Shown one piece after another: positions 1 through 6,403 of a stretch of DNA of 8,026 nt; positions within the stretch are counted from its first letter, which is position 1; each line of letters begins with the position of its first letter. The stretch comes from an uncultured Collinsella sp. (lineage in GTDB: Bacteria > Actinomycetota > Coriobacteriia > Coriobacteriales > Coriobacteriaceae): assembly GCA_900552185.1 (NCBI GenBank), contig URYT01000082.1, forward strand, positions 1 through 8,026, written 5' to 3'. The notes under the pieces were generated by a model. That model saw only the letters and a program-made list of their open reading frames with translations, was not told where the DNA came from and did not search any database. Position numbers and translations under genes: made by a program.

Positions 1-20
1 CCTGTCCCCATTGTGGTGGT

Positions 21-701
21 TTAGGGCTCCCAGGGGCAGGGGGCTTCGATGTGGATGTGCTCGCCGGTTACGGGATGCGTGAAGGACACGCTGTGGGCGT
101 GAAGCATGAGGCCACAAGGACGCGGCGTGCCGTACAGGTCGTCGCCAACCAGGGGATGGCGCTCGCTTGCCAGGTGCACGCGGATCTGGTGTTTGCGGCC
201 GGTGAGTAGCTCGACATCGATATACGAACGCGCGGGCAGGCCTCGACGGCTCTTAAGGCGCTTGAGCACCTTCACGCGCGTCTGTGACGGCTTGCCGCTG
301 GCGCCGACACGCATCTTGCGGCTATCGTTGCGGTCGCGGGCGATGGGCTTGTCGATGAGCTTCTCGTTCCAGTCGATCTTGCCCTCGGCGAGCGCCAGAT
401 AGTGCTTTTCGAAGGCGTGGTCGATCACCATCTGGTCAAAGGCGGGCTGCGTCTGTTTGTCGAGCGAAAACAACACCACGCCGGTGGTGTTGCGCAGGAT
501 AACGGGAGCATGGCCTTTGTATGTGGTCTTATGGTCCTGCTCCCTGGAAACCTCTTTTCCGTCCTTATATAATACCTTGTAGGTGATCCATCTGCTTCCC
601 TTGCGCTCGCCGGTGCCGTCGCCGTGGACGATCATGCCGGCGGGCTTGTCGATGGCCATGAGCCAGGCGTCGCAGTAAAGGACTTGAGGTTCTTCGTTCA
701 C
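21..701 (-). CDS. RluA-family pseudouridine synthase, mosaic and probably missing its catalytic motif
   Basis: This family converts specific uridines in rRNA or tRNA to pseudouridine in the cytoplasm. Family features seen in the 226-residue product: the N-terminal DKPAGMIVHGDGTGE stretch (residues 18-32), FEKHYLALAEG in the middle, RDRNDSRKMRVGASGKPSQT, and the C-terminal TGRKHQIRVHL with HPLVGDDLYG. Start is GTG at 701, with a GAAAGG ribosome-binding site at 709-714. The gene begins 15 bases after the stop of the upstream U32 gene, so the two are probably co-transcribed. The oddity is residues 35-69: the family motif HRLDxxTSG, which carries the catalytic Asp, should end here. Only RNTTGVVLF remains and Leu69 sits where the Asp is expected. 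The replacing peptide reads like a G5/VanW-type extracellular domain. As written, the protein is unlikely to be catalytic. Family assignment is secure; specificity (RluA, RluC, RluD or TruC type) cannot be told. Confidence 0.85.
   Translation of the reverse strand: MNEEPQVLYCDAWLMAIDKPAGMIVHGDGTGERKGSRWITYKVLYKDGKEVSREQDHKTTYKGHAPVILRNTTGVVLFSLDKQTQPAFDQMVIDHAFEKHYLALAEGKIDWNEKLIDKPIARDRNDSRKMRVGASGKPSQTRVKVLKRLKSRRGLPARSYIDVELLTGRKHQIRVHLASERHPLVGDDLYGTPRPCGLMLHAHSVSFTHPVTGEHIHIEAPCPWEP
495..600 (-). other. Foreign-looking in-frame segment inside the pseudouridine synthase gene
   Basis: This stretch encodes residues 35-69 of the synthase. Bases 501-600 contain 48 G or C out of 100, against 42 of 60 in 601-660 and 33 of 60 in 421-480. 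Codons rare elsewhere in the window appear (AGA, AGG, TTA on the other strand reading, TAT). The peptide contains YKVLYKDGKEVSRE and TYKGHAPVIL, which resemble G5 domains of Firmicutes VanW-like cell-wall proteins; that resemblance is from memory and not a search. The edges fall near GDGTGER and RNTTGVV, which look native. The reading frame is kept. It could be a natural replacement or an assembly join at short shared sequence. Confidence 0.6.
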
Positions 702-716
702 GTGTAAGCCTTTCGG

Positions 717-3209
717 TTAGCTAATTCCCACAAACATGCAGCCCGAGGTGGCGCCGCGCAGGCGGGCGGCGGGCTTGCGGCCGGCCTGTGCTGCTTCGAC
801 GGCACGACGGACGCGGGCGACGGCACGGCCCACCTCATCTGTCTCGAGCAGCGTTCCGTCTACCATGAGACGACGCACGCCGGCATCGAGCAGCTGAGGA
901 ACCTGCGGCGTGAGGTCGATGGGGTAGGCGTCGTACAGGCGAGAGCGGCCATGGATGTCGGTGCGTACGGGCATGACCTTGCCGTCGATATTCTTGAGCG
1001 ACAGCTTGCGGGCGCGCAGGCGGCAGTTAGCGCAATCGTGGATGCAGCCATTGGCCACCTGCAGGATGCAGTGCTCACTCGTCATAACGCGCGGGCGGCC
1101 GAACACAGTGATGCCCAGGGCTGCGGGCGCGGCGGTGCCAAGCGAGACGATCTCGTCGAGCGTGATCTCGGGCGAGAGCCAAAACGCACCGGCTCCGCGC
1201 TCGGCAAGTGCCTCCATGCAGGGCGTGTTATGCACCGGCAGGCAAGAGCGAATCTCGGCCGTGGCGCCAACCTGGGCGGCCAGGGCAAGCTCAGAGATGT
1301 TGCCAATAGCGACCGTGGCGCCGGCAACAACCCACGGGTCGACGCGTACGTGGTCAACGGCGCGGCAGACCTCGTCGAGCACGGGCACGATACCCTGCTC
1401 AAATGCATCGGCAGGGGAGAGTCCGACAGCCTCGAGCGCGTCGGTGGTCATATAGATGCGCGTTGCACCCTCCGCGCGGGCTGCCTCGGCGGCCTCGAGC
1501 GAGGTGACGGTGGCGCAGATCTGCGGCTCGTCGCGGTAGTGCTTGGGCATGGGGCGCGTACATTTGTCGAGCACCGGCAACTCGAGCGTTTTTGCGCGCT
1601 CCTCGTACGGTGCCAGAATGGCCTCTTCCAGCGCCTTACAAGCGGCGGCGCGCACCTTGTGCACGGCGGAGAAGCCCATGCCGCAGCCCTCATCGAGCGC
1701 CACATCAAAGCTCGCGGCCTCAAAGGGAGAGGAGCCCATGCGCCCGACGTGCTCAACCAGATCGGATGCCTCGACGGCGCGGGTCTTGGCTGCCTCGACG
1801 GTGAAGCCCGTGGCGGTGGCGGTGAGCGCGGGGTTGTCACAGCAGGTGAGTGTGACAGTAAACGGCTCGCCCAGGCGCGCCACGACGGACACGTCAACAG
1901 CTCGGCGGCGCAGCACATCGCGCTTGAGCGCGGCGCCGGCGGCGTCGATGGCGCGCTGACTGCGAATCACGCGGACGCGGCAGCCCTCGGGCATGCTGCG
2001 GGGCACGCGACATTCGATGATGTCGCCGGCGGCGGCATCATCGGCGGCAATGGTGGTCAGGAACTGGTCAAATTCGTTATCGTGGCGAAGCTCCAGCAGG
2101 TCGCCCTTGCCCACGGGCTCAAACAGCTCAATGCGGGCGATGGCAGCGCGGCGACGGCGGTCGTCGGGTTTGAGCCCGCGCACATCGCGGTTGGCCAGAC
2201 GGCTGCCCAGCACCGTGCCTACGATCTGGCCGCGGTTGTTGGATCGCTCGTAACTCATCATCTCGTCGCCCGAGGTGCCGTCCTGATAGGCGTGCGTAAA
2301 GTCGCGGTTAAAGCAACGCTTGAGCTGGCGCTGGCGGGCGGCCTCCTCGTCCTTGGCCACGGTGGCTCCGGCCAGCATATCGTCAATTTCGTGACGGTAC
2401 ACATCGACGATGGAGTACACGTAATCGGGCGCCTTCATGCGGCCTTCGAGCTTGAGCGATGCGGCACCGGCGTCATACAGACGGCGAACAAGCTGCGACG
2501 TGTTGGTGTCGCGCGGGCACAGCGCGCGCTCGCGACCGGCGGGGGAGAGCGAGCGGCCGTTCTCGTCGATCAGCTCGTAGGGCAGACGACAGGGCTGGGC
2601 GCACATGCCGCGGTTGGCCGATCGTCCCGCCATGGCAAAGCTCGAAAGCAGGCACAGGCCCGAGTAGCAAAAGCAGATGGCGCCATGGCTAAAGACCTCA
2701 AGGTCCACATCGGGCGCGGCGTCGTGGATGGCGGCGATCTCGTCGATGGAGAGCTCGCGCGAGAGAGTCACGCGGTCGGCGCCCTGCTCGCGGCACCAAA
2801 GGGTTCCGCGGTCGTCGTGGATGTTCGCCTGGGTCGAGATATGTGTCTCGATGCCGGGCATGGTGCGCTTGACCTCAAAGAACAGACCCCAGTCCTGGAT
2901 AATGAAGGCATCGGCGCCCAGCGTGGAGCAGCGATGGATGAGTTGCAGCGCATCGCCCATCTCGGACTGCTTGATGACGATGTTGACCGTGACGTAGACG
3001 CGTGACCCGGCTAGATGCGCGGCGCGGCAGGCCTGCTCAAAGGCCTCATCGGTAAAGTTGGTGGCCTTGCGGCGAGCGTTGAAGCTGCCCATGCCGCAGT
3101 AGATGGCGTCTGCCCCCGCGGCGAGTGCGGCGGCAAAGGGCTCGGGCCCTCCGGCGGGCGCCAAAAGCTCGGGTCTGCGGTTGGTGGTTCGACTGGCGGT
3201 TGCGGTCAT
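717..3209 (-). CDS. U32 family protein with two U32 barrels (RlhA/collagenase-like)
   Basis: U32 proteins are iron-sulfur TIM-barrel enzymes; characterised bacterial members (RlhA, TrhP, UbiU/UbiV) hydroxylate RNA bases or ubiquinone precursors, though the family was first named a peptidase or collagenase. The 830-residue product opens with the typical LLAPAGGPEPFAAALAAGAD (residues 15-34). It carries the Cys cluster C179, C181, C186, C203 and C207 within HGAICFCYSGLC and NRGMCAQPCR. A middle region of about residues 300-560 looks like the DUF3656-type insert. A second barrel (about 565-800) has another Cys group at C714, C722, C726 and C729. The end, SGCMFVGIS, is family-like, so the gene looks complete. 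E. coli RlhA is about 650 residues, so this is the longer two-barrel form. Start ATG at 3209 has an AAAGG/GGCAGG ribosome-binding region just upstream. By length and architecture it resembles RlhA (23S rRNA 5-hydroxycytidine) more than UbiU; substrate is not proven. Confidence 0.92.
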   Translation of the reverse strand: MTATASRTTNRRPELLAPAGGPEPFAAALAAGADAIYCGMGSFNARRKATNFTDEAFEQACRAAHLAGSRVYVTVNIVIKQSEMGDALQLIHRCSTLGADAFIIQDWGLFFEVKRTMPGIETHISTQANIHDDRGTLWCREQGADRVTLSRELSIDEIAAIHDAAPDVDLEVFSHGAICFCYSGLCLLSSFAMAGRSANRGMCAQPCRLPYELIDENGRSLSPAGRERALCPRDTNTSQLVRRLYDAGAASLKLEGRMKAPDYVYSIVDVYRHEIDDMLAGATVAKDEEAARQRQLKRCFNRDFTHAYQDGTSGDEMMSYERSNNRGQIVGTVLGSRLANRDVRGLKPDDRRRRAAIARIELFEPVGKGDLLELRHDNEFDQFLTTIAADDAAAGDIIECRVPRSMPEGCRVRVIRSQRAIDAAGAALKRDVLRRRAVDVSVVARLGEPFTVTLTCCDNPALTATATGFTVEAAKTRAVEASDLVEHVGRMGSSPFEAASFDVALDEGCGMGFSAVHKVRAAACKALEEAILAPYEERAKTLELPVLDKCTRPMPKHYRDEPQICATVTSLEAAEAARAEGATRIYMTTDALEAVGLSPADAFEQGIVPVLDEVCRAVDHVRVDPWVVAGATVAIGNISELALAAQVGATAEIRSCLPVHNTPCMEALAERGAGAFWLSPEITLDEIVSLGTAAPAALGITVFGRPRVMTSEHCILQVANGCIHDCANCRLRARKLSLKNIDGKVMPVRTDIHGRSRLYDAYPIDLTPQVPQLLDAGVRRLMVDGTLLETDEVGRAVARVRRAVEAAQAGRKPAARLRGATSGCMFVGIS

Positions 3210-3509
3210 ATCCTGCCTTTCAAAATGCTCAGATATTCAAAAGTATAGTGGTGCCGTTGCGGCAGGCGATGCCCGTGCTCCAAGCGGGATAAAGTCTTCA
3301 GCAGCTTGGGCTGGCTGACCCCGTGGAGAACCGTTCAGCTGCCAACGGGCGCCGTTGGGCGATAAAATATTCTCTCCAGCTGATAATATTCTTGCATCAA
3401 ACAGAAACCTTGAGTACTATCCCAAATCAAGCGCGGTGTTCAGACCGAATTGTGCCTCCCGGTGCGAACGCCGCGCTCACGCTCTCTATCTGATCGTAAG
3501 GAGAAAAAC
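3210..3509. other. Divergent intergenic region between the U32 gene and ridA
   Basis: No gene was seen in these 300 bases. For the minus-strand U32 gene there is a TATACT at 3242-3247 that could be a -10 element, but no good -35 partner. A perfect dyad, CCAACGG / CCGTTGG with a 3-base centre, lies at 3342-3358. Right after it come two near-direct repeats, GATAAAATATTCT at 3361-3373 and GATAATATTCT at 3382-3392, starting 21 bases apart (two helical turns). This AT-rich patch lies just upstream of the candidate ridA promoter and could hold a regulator site. Confidence 0.5.
3392..3420 (+). promoter_or_regulatory. Candidate ridA promoter
   Basis: TTGCAT at 3392-3397 and TACTAT at 3415-3420 are separated by 17 bases, which is ideal spacing for a housekeeping sigma factor, though both hexamers are imperfect. 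Transcription would start near 3427, giving a leader of about 80 bases before the ridA ATG. Judged by eye only. Confidence 0.35.
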
Positions 3510-3887
3510 ATGAGCAAGACCGTCGTGTCTTCCGATAACGCACCCGCAGCCATCGGACCGTATTCCCCCGGTATCCAGACCGGCAACATGGTGTTCCTGT
3601 CCGGCCAGCTGGGCATCGACCCCACAACTGGCAAGATGCCCGAGGGCGTCGAGGCCCAGGCCAAGCAGTCCCTTGCTAACGTCGAGGCCCTGCTGACTGC
3701 CGTCGGCGCTACGTTTGCCGATGTCGTCAAGACCACGGTCTACCTGGCCGACATTGCCGACTTCGCTGCCGTGAACGAGATCTACGCCTCCAAGTTCGAG
3801 GCCCCGTTCCCCGCGCGCAGCGCTTTCCAGGTTGCCGCCCTTCCGGCTGGCGGTCTGGTCGAGATCGAGGTCGTCGCTGCTCTCTAA
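3510..3887 (+). CDS. ridA: RidA family enamine/imine deaminase
   Basis: RidA hydrolyses reactive 2-aminoacrylate and related imines released by pyridoxal-phosphate enzymes, giving the 2-keto acid and ammonia; it acts as a cytoplasmic trimer. The 125-residue product matches the usual length of about 125-130. It shows the family blocks IGPYSPG (residues 15-21), FLSGQLGIDP (29-38), VVKTTVYLADIADFAAVNEIY (72-92) and PARSAFQVAALP (101-112). Arg103 corresponds to the substrate-binding Arg105 of E. coli RidA, and Glu118 to the catalytic-site Glu120. The ATG at 3510 is chosen over an upstream in-frame ATG at 3450 because AAGGAG lies at 3498-3503 and the family N-terminus begins here. It is flanked by its own candidate promoter and a strong terminator, so it is probably transcribed alone. 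Function is well supported by motifs; the in vivo imine source is not visible here. Confidence 0.95.
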   Translation: MSKTVVSSDNAPAAIGPYSPGIQTGNMVFLSGQLGIDPTTGKMPEGVEAQAKQSLANVEALLTAVGATFADVVKTTVYLADIADFAAVNEIYASKFEAPFPARSAFQVAALPAGGLVEIEVVAAL

Positions 3888-3917
3888 GGCGTTGGCAACA
3901 ACTAAACATGACATGCA

Positions 3918-3955
3918 AAAAGACCCTGCAGCGCGTGCGAGCTGCAGGGTCTTTT
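3918..3955. terminator. Strong bidirectional intrinsic terminator between ridA and the regulator gene
   Basis: Arms AAAAGACCCTGCAGC (3918-3932) and GCTGCAGGGTCTTTT (3941-3955) pair perfectly over 15 bases around an 8-base loop. On the plus strand the stem ends in TCTTTTGTT. On the minus strand it ends in TCTTTTTGC. It therefore can stop both ridA (31 bases after its stop) and the convergent regulator gene. Confidence 0.93.
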
Positions 3956-3999
3956 GTTAAGTGACGGATCGCTTGTGGAGCCGCGCTCCATTTTGCTCG

Positions 4000-4656
4000 T
4001 TAGCCCTCCTTGCGAACTTTTTGCAGGTAGCGGTAGACGCTGGGCTCCGAGATGCCCAGCGCGGTGGCGGCGCAGGCAACAGCGCCCTTGAGCATGAACA
4101 CCCCGTTGCCGTTGAGGTGGCGAATGACGTCCACGCGGTCGCTCTGACCAAGCGACGCTACATCCAGCCCACGCGCGCTCAGCAACTCGGCAATGCTGCG
4201 GTCGATGAGCTCCTGTGTAGACTCCGAAAGGCTTTCGACCTCGATAGGGGCGGGCTCCGTGCGCGTCGGCGCCGCGTCGAAGCACGCCATGAGCTGCTGC
4301 GCCATGGCGTTGATGGAGCGCACGGTCGAGAGGTCGGTGTTGACGCAGAGCATGCCGACGATCTCGTCATTCTCGCGGATAAAGTATGTCGCTGACTCCA
4401 ACGTCTTGCCGCCGGCACCGCGCCCCTCGTAGCCCGTAATAAACGGCAGGTCGCGATACTTGGGGTCGTGCATGATCTTGAGTGCCAGATCGGTGGCGGG
4501 GCCGCCGACCTTGCGGCCGCTCACGATGCCGTTGCGAATATCGACGATGGCGTGGTCGGGATCCGAGAAATCGTGCAGCACGATTTCGCTGTTTTTGCCG
4601 AGTATCTGCTCCAGAAAATCGACCATCGGCAAAAAGCGATGTACGGTCTCGTTCAC
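4000..4656 (-). CDS. YheO-like PAS / DauR-like helix-turn-helix transcriptional regulator
   Basis: The 218-residue protein has the two-part layout of the YheO/DauR family. Residues about 5-115 form a YheO-type PAS sensor, with IVLHDFSDPDHAIVDIRNG (25-43) and, later, ESATYFIRENDEIVGMLCVN. Residues about 150-218 form the DNA-binding domain, ending in ALGISEPSVYRYLQKVRKEG. An in-frame ATG exists at 4797, but GTG at 4656 is preferred: AAAGGAG lies at 4663-4669 with 6 bases between, and NETVHRFLPMVDFLEQILG is where family similarity begins. The extra upstream residues lie in AT-rich intergenic DNA. Family members regulate amino-acid or nucleobase catabolic genes in some bacteria (DauR controls D-arginine use). 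Its divergent position next to a purine-type permease suggests it controls that permease and ssnA, and perhaps itself. Ligand unknown. Confidence 0.9.
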   Translation of the reverse strand: MNETVHRFLPMVDFLEQILGKNSEIVLHDFSDPDHAIVDIRNGIVSGRKVGGPATDLALKIMHDPKYRDLPFITGYEGRGAGGKTLESATYFIRENDEIVGMLCVNTDLSTVRSINAMAQQLMACFDAAPTRTEPAPIEVESLSESTQELIDRSIAELLSARGLDVASLGQSDRVDVIRHLNGNGVFMLKGAVACAATALGISEPSVYRYLQKVRKEG

Positions 4657-4732
4657 GGGCAACTCCTTTGGGTGAAATCGGAAATGTTCATAACAATTTT
4701 TTCTCATAGTAACACGCTGCCCATCATCTCGT

Positions 4733-4848
4733 ATATCCGCAGGTATATTGCGTAATGCAGACGAACGGTAGGAATTTAGCGGTAAACGGTTGACCAAAAG
4801 AAATGTTAGATGTTATTTTGACCAGACACTTTCCTGACCTGCGGAAAT
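4733..4848. repeat. Inverted pair of near-identical 12-mers, candidate operators
   Basis: Minus-strand ACCTGCGGATAT at 4733-4744 and plus-strand ACCTGCGGAAAT at 4837-4848 match at 11 of 12 positions and face in opposite directions, 92 bases apart. Each lies on the side of the gene it would face, so they may be binding sites of the adjacent YheO-type regulator for both promoters. Function is inferred from position and similarity only. Confidence 0.4.
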
Positions 4849-4893
4849 GCGTTATTTCAGCTGAAGAATAGTCTGATAACAAAAAATTATTAT

Positions 4894-4921
4894 TGAGAAT
4901 GAGAATCATCTTTAATACGAT
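4894..4921 (+). promoter_or_regulatory. Candidate permease promoter
   Basis: TTGAGA at 4894-4899 (5 of 6 to the consensus -35) and TACGAT at 4916-4921 (4 of 6 to the -10) are 16 bases apart. Transcription would start near 4928, about 80 bases upstream of the permease ATG. The Fur-like box overlaps the -35 and spacer. Confidence 0.5.
4895..4913 (+). promoter_or_regulatory. Fur-box-like sequence over the permease promoter
   Basis: GAGAATGAGAATCATCTTT matches 14 of 19 positions of the classical Fur box GATAATGATAATCATTATC. It overlaps the -35 and spacer of the candidate promoter, which is where a repressor would act. Whether this organism has a Fur protein with this preference is not known from the window, and AT-rich DNA raises the chance of coincidence. 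Confidence 0.3.
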
Positions 4922-5008
4922 ATGCAATGAAGGCACAACCTCAACCCCGCACTGCGTCACAATAGAGCGTTAGATGCGAAAACAACTACTTCGAGGATTG
5001 GTGGTCAA

Positions 5009-6403
5009 ATGACCCAGGAGACGGTTACGAACGGCACTGAAGCCCTGTTCACTCGCGAAGGCATGCCTCCCGTTAAGGAAATGATCCCGTGTGCCCTTCA
5101 ACACGTACTGGCATCGTTTGCCGGCATCATTACCCCGGCGGTCATCATGGCCGGCGTCTACGGCTTTAATAGCCAGCAGAGCACCGACATCATCCAGGTC
5201 GCCCTCATTCTTTCGGCGATCGATACGGCCCTTCAGGCCTTCGCTCCCTTCCGTCGCATCGGCGGCGGCCTGCCCATCGTCATGGGCGTTTCGTTCGCGT
5301 TCCTGCCGGCCCTGCAGGCCATGGGTGCCTCGGGTTTTAGCTTTGGTGCGCTGCTGGGCGGCGAGATCGTCGGCGGCGCCGTCGCGGTCCTCTTTGGTCT
5401 GGCCTACAGCAAGATCAAGTGGCTGTTCCCGCCCGTCGTGACCGGTACGGTCATCTTCTCCATCGGCGTTTCGCTGTATCCCACGGCCGTCAAGTATATG
5501 GCCGGCGGTATGGGTACGCCGTTGTGGGGCACCCCGCAGGCATGGTGCGTCGCTCTCATCACCTTCGCCGTGGTCTTTGCGCTCGCCAACTTTGGCAAGG
5601 GCACGCTCAAGTTGGGCTCTGTGTTCTTTGGCATGATCGTTGGTATGATCGTCTCCATCCCCTTTGGCATGATCGACTTCTCCAGCGTCGCCACCGCTCA
5701 GGTCTTCGCCCTTCCCAAGCTCATGCCCTACGCGCTCGAGTTTGATCCCGAGGTCTGCATTACCCTCGCCGTCGTGTTCCCCATGGTTGCTATCCAGGTT
5801 ATCGGTGACGTCTCCGCCGCCTGCCTGGGCTCCATCGACCGTATGCCCACCGAGCGCGAGCTCTCCGGCGCTATCGTGTCCCAGGGCCTCACCTCTATGG
5901 TCGGCGGCCTGCTGGGCGGTCTTCCCACCAGCGCCCTTGGCCAGAACGTGGGCATCATCTGCTCCAACAAAGTCGTCAACAAGTGGGTCTTTGTGATCAT
6001 CGCGGCCGTCTTTGCCATCGCCGGTCTGTTCCCGCAGCTCTCTGCCGTCCTTTCCGCTATCCCGCAGCCCGTCATCGGCGGCGCGACCGTCGGCGTCTTT
6101 GGCACCATCACCATGAACGGCGTGCGCATGTTCACCCGCGAGGGCCTCACGCAGCGCACTACCACTATCGTCGGCACCTCCGTCGTCTTTGGCCTGGGTA
6201 TCTGGATGGCCAGCGGTTGCCTTGCCGGCGAGGGTATGCCCGCCTGGGTGTCCACCGTCATCGGCTCCAATGCCGTAACCCCCACCGCCATCATGGCCAT
6301 TGTCCTTAACCTGATCCTTCCGCAGACGCCGGTCGTGGCTCAGCACATCGATGCTGCCAAGGACGCTGCCGTGGATCTGGTCTTGCCCGAGAGCAAGAAG
6401 TAA
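5009..6403 (+). CDS. NCS2 family nucleobase permease (uracil/xanthine type)
   Basis: An inner-membrane, proton-coupled importer of a purine or pyrimidine base. The 464-residue hydrophobic protein has the many membrane segments expected of this family (14 in solved structures). Recognisable blocks: HVLASFAGIITPAVIMAG near the N-terminus, GGLPIVMGVSFAFLPALQAMG, GDVSAACLGSIDR, GGLLGGLPTSALGQNVG (residues about 299-315) and IPQPVIGGATVGVFG. Length is normal and both ends look intact. Two key positions are unusual: Q263 stands where most members have the substrate-contacting Glu before the GD of TM8, and N320 stands at the Thr of the QNxGxxxxT motif (Q312-N320). Start ATG 5009 has GAGGA at 4993-4997, a rather long spacing of 11 bases. 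The ssnA gene downstream and absence of pyrimidine genes favour a purine such as xanthine or urate, but substrate cannot be read from sequence with confidence. Confidence 0.93.
   Translation: MTQETVTNGTEALFTREGMPPVKEMIPCALQHVLASFAGIITPAVIMAGVYGFNSQQSTDIIQVALILSAIDTALQAFAPFRRIGGGLPIVMGVSFAFLPALQAMGASGFSFGALLGGEIVGGAVAVLFGLAYSKIKWLFPPVVTGTVIFSIGVSLYPTAVKYMAGGMGTPLWGTPQAWCVALITFAVVFALANFGKGTLKLGSVFFGMIVGMIVSIPFGMIDFSSVATAQVFALPKLMPYALEFDPEVCITLAVVFPMVAIQVIGDVSAACLGSIDRMPTERELSGAIVSQGLTSMVGGLLGGLPTSALGQNVGIICSNKVVNKWVFVIIAAVFAIAGLFPQLSAVLSAIPQPVIGGATVGVFGTITMNGVRMFTREGLTQRTTTIVGTSVVFGLGIWMASGCLAGEGMPAWVSTVIGSNAVTPTAIMAIVLNLILPQTPVVAQHIDAAKDAAVDLVLPESKK

Larger units (their letters stand above)
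4657..5008. other. AT-rich divergent control region between regulator and permease
   Basis: No convincing gene is seen in these 352 bases; composition is much richer in A and T than the flanks. It holds a candidate permease promoter and Fur-like box (about 4894-4921), an inverted pair of 12-mers (4733-4744 and 4837-4848), a direct repeat TTGACCA at 4790-4796 and 4818-4824, a short dyad GAAAT/ATTTC at 4844-4858, and a possible minus-strand TACTAT -10 at 4706-4711 for the regulator gene. The permease leader from about 4928 is roughly 80 bases and shows no recognisable riboswitch. Confidence 0.6.

Noticed and set aside
106..402. Plus-strand open frame of 98 codons over the pseudouridine synthase
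   Set aside because: Antisense shadow with Arg/Ser-rich composition and no ribosome-binding site.
951..3005. Long open frame of 684 codons opposite the U32 gene
   Set aside because: It lies fully antisense to a clear full-length U32 gene. Long open antisense frames are expected from GC-rich codon bias, and the peptide shows no known domain.
4657..4797. Longer regulator starting at the in-frame ATG at 4797
   Set aside because: The extra 47 residues lie in AT-rich intergenic DNA, and the GTG at 4656 has a well-spaced AAAGGAG and matches where family similarity starts.
4724..4960. Minus-strand open frame of 78 codons in the divergent region
   Set aside because: No ribosome-binding site or recognisable domain, and it overlaps the candidate promoter and operators of the permease.
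4928..5008. Purine riboswitch in the permease leader
   Set aside because: The leader is only about 80 bases and lacks the conserved core and P1 pairing of known purine riboswitches.
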